Source: Entamoeba invadens IP1
Taxonomy: Eukaryota > Evosea > Mastigamoebida > Endamoebidae
Direction: 5' to 3'
NCBI RefSeq assembly: GCF_000330505.1
Contig: NW_004440426.1
Location: 727,100-746,607, forward strand
DNA length: 19,508 bases
The notes beneath the pieces are model-generated. The model was not told the DNA's origin, searched no databases, and saw only the letters and a list, made by a program, of their open reading frames with translations. Below, in pieces: positions 16,626 through 19,508 of the stretch; position 1 is the first letter of the stretch, and each line of letters begins with the position of its first letter. A program made the position numbers and the translations under genes.

Positions 16626-18341
16626 ATGATAAAGCACGATAAATTCACTTCTTCTCAAACAATTTCAACGGAGTTGATTTCCTATAATATAAAAAACAAA
16701 AAGGAAATTGTAACCTTCATAAATGAACATGAAGAAACTTTTAAACAATTTCAACTTTTTGAAGAACATGTTTTGTACTTGCGTAAAACGATTTTTTTCA
16801 AAACAAATTTCATTTGATACCATTTCTAAAATTATAAATGCCAATGTCAATACTTGTATGTCATATGGCAAAAGATCGACAGTTCCAATTAAAACAAATA
16901 CTTCAAAAGGTGGCAAATTGCCGCTATTTACAACAGAAGAAAAGGATAAAATTGTTGAAGAAATACAACGCCTTCAAAACATTCCAGAACAGGCGACAGG
17001 AGATACAATCACAGATTTTGTTAATCTGACATTGAAAAAAAATCTATCAAGACGACAAATATTGGACTGGTTGAGAAAACACACACACAAATTAACCCAC
17101 ATGAGTCTAAACCAATGGAGGAGGCAAGAGCAAATTTATCCAATGATGAATTGAAGAAATACATAGAAAGAGCTGAGACTTTGCTCATCAATGATCATAA
17201 ATATTGTTCCAAAGAATCTATAAAACTGTCTGGTGTCTATCCATTACTCCTTCTTAACATGGATGAATCAGGATTTGTTCCTTTTGTTGACACAAAATCT
17301 CGGACAGTGTATTGTGACCCAACAAAACCATTCAAATTAGAACATGCCGTTGACAGAGCGGTCAAACGAATAAGTCTTGTTGCAGGAATTTGGGGCGATT
17401 CAACAAAACTCAAACCAATGTTGATAGTGCCACGCAAAACAATAGACAATGAAATCGAGAAATACTTCATGTTAGATTCAATGGTCATTGTCTATCAAGA
17501 TAACGGATTCATGACCAAAGAAATATTCTTGTTGTGGAAAACAAAGATATTATTTCCTGCCTTTGAAGAACGTAAAAAGAACAACAGAAGAGAGTGGGGA
17601 GTCCTAATAATGGATGGTTTGGGATCGCATTTCACTGATGAAGCCATTAAAGGATTCCACGAGAGAAAAATTGCGATTCTTAAACTGTGTCCACACTCGA
17701 GTCATTTAACACAACCTTTGGATTTGGTAATTTTTGGAAATCAAAAAGTTTGTTATATAGTTTATTAATTGAAAAATTAACTATTAGAAATGGATACATT
17801 ATCCAGAATTAAAAAACGCAATTCAAAGGGATGGAGAAAGTGATGGAGCAAGACCGATTGAATCAACGGAAGTATCTACTGTTTTGGCCACTCTCAAAAA
17901 AACAGAAAGAAGTGCGAAAACGAAAAACACACAAAAGTGTTAAATTGTCTATACAACGGGACTCTTACCAAAGCACAATTAGAACAGTTTGCTTTGAGTA
18001 ACATGACAACACGAATTGTATCAATTGTTACTTCCTGGGATAGAGCAACAAGTGGTCTTAACATTATGAGTGCTTTCAATCGGGCAGGGTTTAGGAGGTA
18101 TCAAAAAACAATAACAAAAGGAAGAGAAAAGATGTATATAACAAGAGTCAAGTTTATTGCTCGGAACGCTTCGTTGTTAATGAAAAAACTCGAAGAGGAT
18201 TTTGAAGAAGAAAATAAGCAAGATTTACAATTCGTTGGAAAGAGAAAAGTCACAATTGCAGAACTTGAAAAGAAAGAAATATTTGAAGAAGATGATTCAG
18301 AGGGTGCGTACGATGAATTTGATAACTCCATTTGTGTTTAA
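16626..18341 (+). pseudogene. Pogo/Tigger-type DDE transposase, frame-broken
   Basis: A Tc1/mariner superfamily transposase of the pogo/Tigger (DDE_1) branch. The first part (16626 to about 16817, then the frame of 16723-17154) ends in a helix-turn-helix-like region and WLRKH. The catalytic core has NMDESGF (first Asp), IMDGLGSH (second Asp) and SHLTQPLD (third Asp), with 35 residues between the second and third Asp. The tail from 17937 has SWDRAT and FNRAGF, as in family members. The reading frame is broken three times: at a T7 run (16792-16798), in a CA repeat (17079-17090) and in an A run (17923-17927). Each could be one slipped base or unit, so decay or sequencing error are both possible. 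One further break, at 17748-17787, looks like a real intron. Active copies may exist elsewhere in the genome; this copy would not be active as written. The N-terminal piece (16626-16817) is the least certain part. Confidence 0.8.
17748..17787 (+). other. Probable 40-bp intron in the transposase gene
   Basis: The donor GTTTGTTA is at 17748 and the acceptor TAG at 17785-17787. Splicing is in phase 0 after ...FGNQK and continues as KWIHYPELK, which stays open for about 50 codons. The unspliced frame stops at TAA 17766-17768. The length of 40 bp is near the short limit for this kind of genome. Confidence 0.65.
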
Positions 18342-19508
18342 ACATAGATGAAGTAGATAATTTGACTTTTTTATTTTTTTGTGTTATAGTGTATGTTTGT
18401 TTTGATTTATTTTAGAAAAAAATAATAATAAAATAAAAACAATAAATAATAAAATATAAAAGTGTTGATGATTTTAATAATAAAGTTCTCAACAACTTTT
18501 ATTCAAAATTGAAAGGATAAAGAATAAACTATATTATTGTATTTTTATTATAAATTATATATTATTTATAATTTTTGAATAGTAAACACGATAACAATCC
18601 TTTAACACAAAAGTATTCAAAAAGAGAAATAATTTTTAAAGGTATATCATGTGCCATTATAATAATAATTTCAAACATAGATGTTGTTTGTTAAATTATA
18701 ATAAATTATTGTTTATTATTAAATTAAATATAAACCCATAATTTTTGTTTTAAAATTGAATTCATTTTATAAAGTAATTGACATGAAAAAGAGTAATTGA
18801 ATAGTTCTTAATGTGTGTTTGGTTTGGATTGTTTTTCAATGTGTTATAAGTTATAAAATAATATGTAATTCTATAAAAATTAATTTGTTTAAATTCTGAT
18901 TTAATAATAATAGTACAATATTAATAACTCATAACAAAGTGTAATTAACATAAAATTATAATTAGCGTATTCATACCGATATTAGTTCGGTATTGTATTT
19001 GTTTTCGAACATCATATTTTCAATAACACATTTTTACAGTTTTTATTTTTAAATGAATCATATTATTATAATAAAATGTACTAAATTATGATATATTTTG
19101 TTTATTAAATTGAAAGAATTTACCCCATTAAATAATTTAATTTGAATAATAACATTTTTCCCGAATATATGCATGCCAGTCTTTTCTAAAATTCGGTTTT
19201 TGTTTGATTCATGTAAATAGTAAAATGTTTATATTAACACATTATTTTTTATTATTACTTTATATAAAATGAAACTAACGATATACCATTCTATGATGTA
19301 ATTACTTTTAAAAATGTTTAAAAATAAAACTGTATATTATTTAAGCGAACTAGTAATTAATTGTTGTTTTCTAATACGTTCTTTTCTTCATAAATTTTCA
19401 GATAAAATTTCTATCTCCCCAAATTTTTTTCCATCAACCATGGTCCGTGAAAATTGTCCAAATTAGAATTTAACACTATAATTTTTATTTTTTATCCCAT
19501 AAATTCAC
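18342..19508. other. AT-rich spacer to the window end
   Basis: There is no gene. Notable is a small hairpin at 18973-18993 (ATACCGA, loop TATTAGT, TCGGTAT). The right terminal repeat of the transposase element could lie here but was not identified. Confidence 0.55.

Overview
The window looks like nuclear DNA of an Entamoeba species. Most introns found here start with GTTTGT and end in TAG. The genes are intron-poor with short leaders, the intergenic DNA is very AT-rich, and the gene set is eukaryotic (TBC-TLDc, calponin-homology, symplekin). The cut-and-paste DNA transposons and long spacers fit a reptilian-type species such as E. invadens better than E. histolytica. The species call is inference; the genus call rests mainly on intron style and gene style.

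Layout. 1-1257: AT-rich spacer with one unexplained block of higher GC. 1258-2952 (+): a three-exon gene for a TBC-like/TLDc protein. 2953-4175: spacer. 4176-4892 (+): a small basic coiled-coil protein, possibly shugoshin-like. 4893-7812: a repeat-dense stretch holding a 7-bp AT satellite, a 1768-bp transposon-like element flanked by TTA with a perfect 309-bp internal inverted repeat, a 181-bp MITE and a strong hairpin. 7813-9234 (+): a secreted GH13 alpha-amylase. 9520-11160 (+): a protein with two tandem calponin-homology domains, converging on 14166-11257 (-), a two-exon gene for a symplekin/Pta1-like mRNA 3'-end processing scaffold. 14167-14637: spacer between divergent genes. 14638-15500 (+): an unrecognised gene that changes frame near 15200. 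15501-16625: spacer with a small GC-richer block that can fold. 16626-18341 (+): a decayed pogo/Tigger-type DDE transposase with one probable intron and three frame breaks. 18342-19508: AT-rich spacer.

The genes do not form a pathway. This is a patchwork of housekeeping genes (3'-end processing, cytoskeleton, membrane/oxidation-related TLDc) separated by mobile DNA. No tRNA, rRNA, CRISPR array or virus-like gene was seen. The most notable structures are the TTA-flanked element, whose 18-19-bp subterminal motif recurs inside the internal inverted-repeat arms, and the spliced gene models that join open frames appearing separate at first sight.
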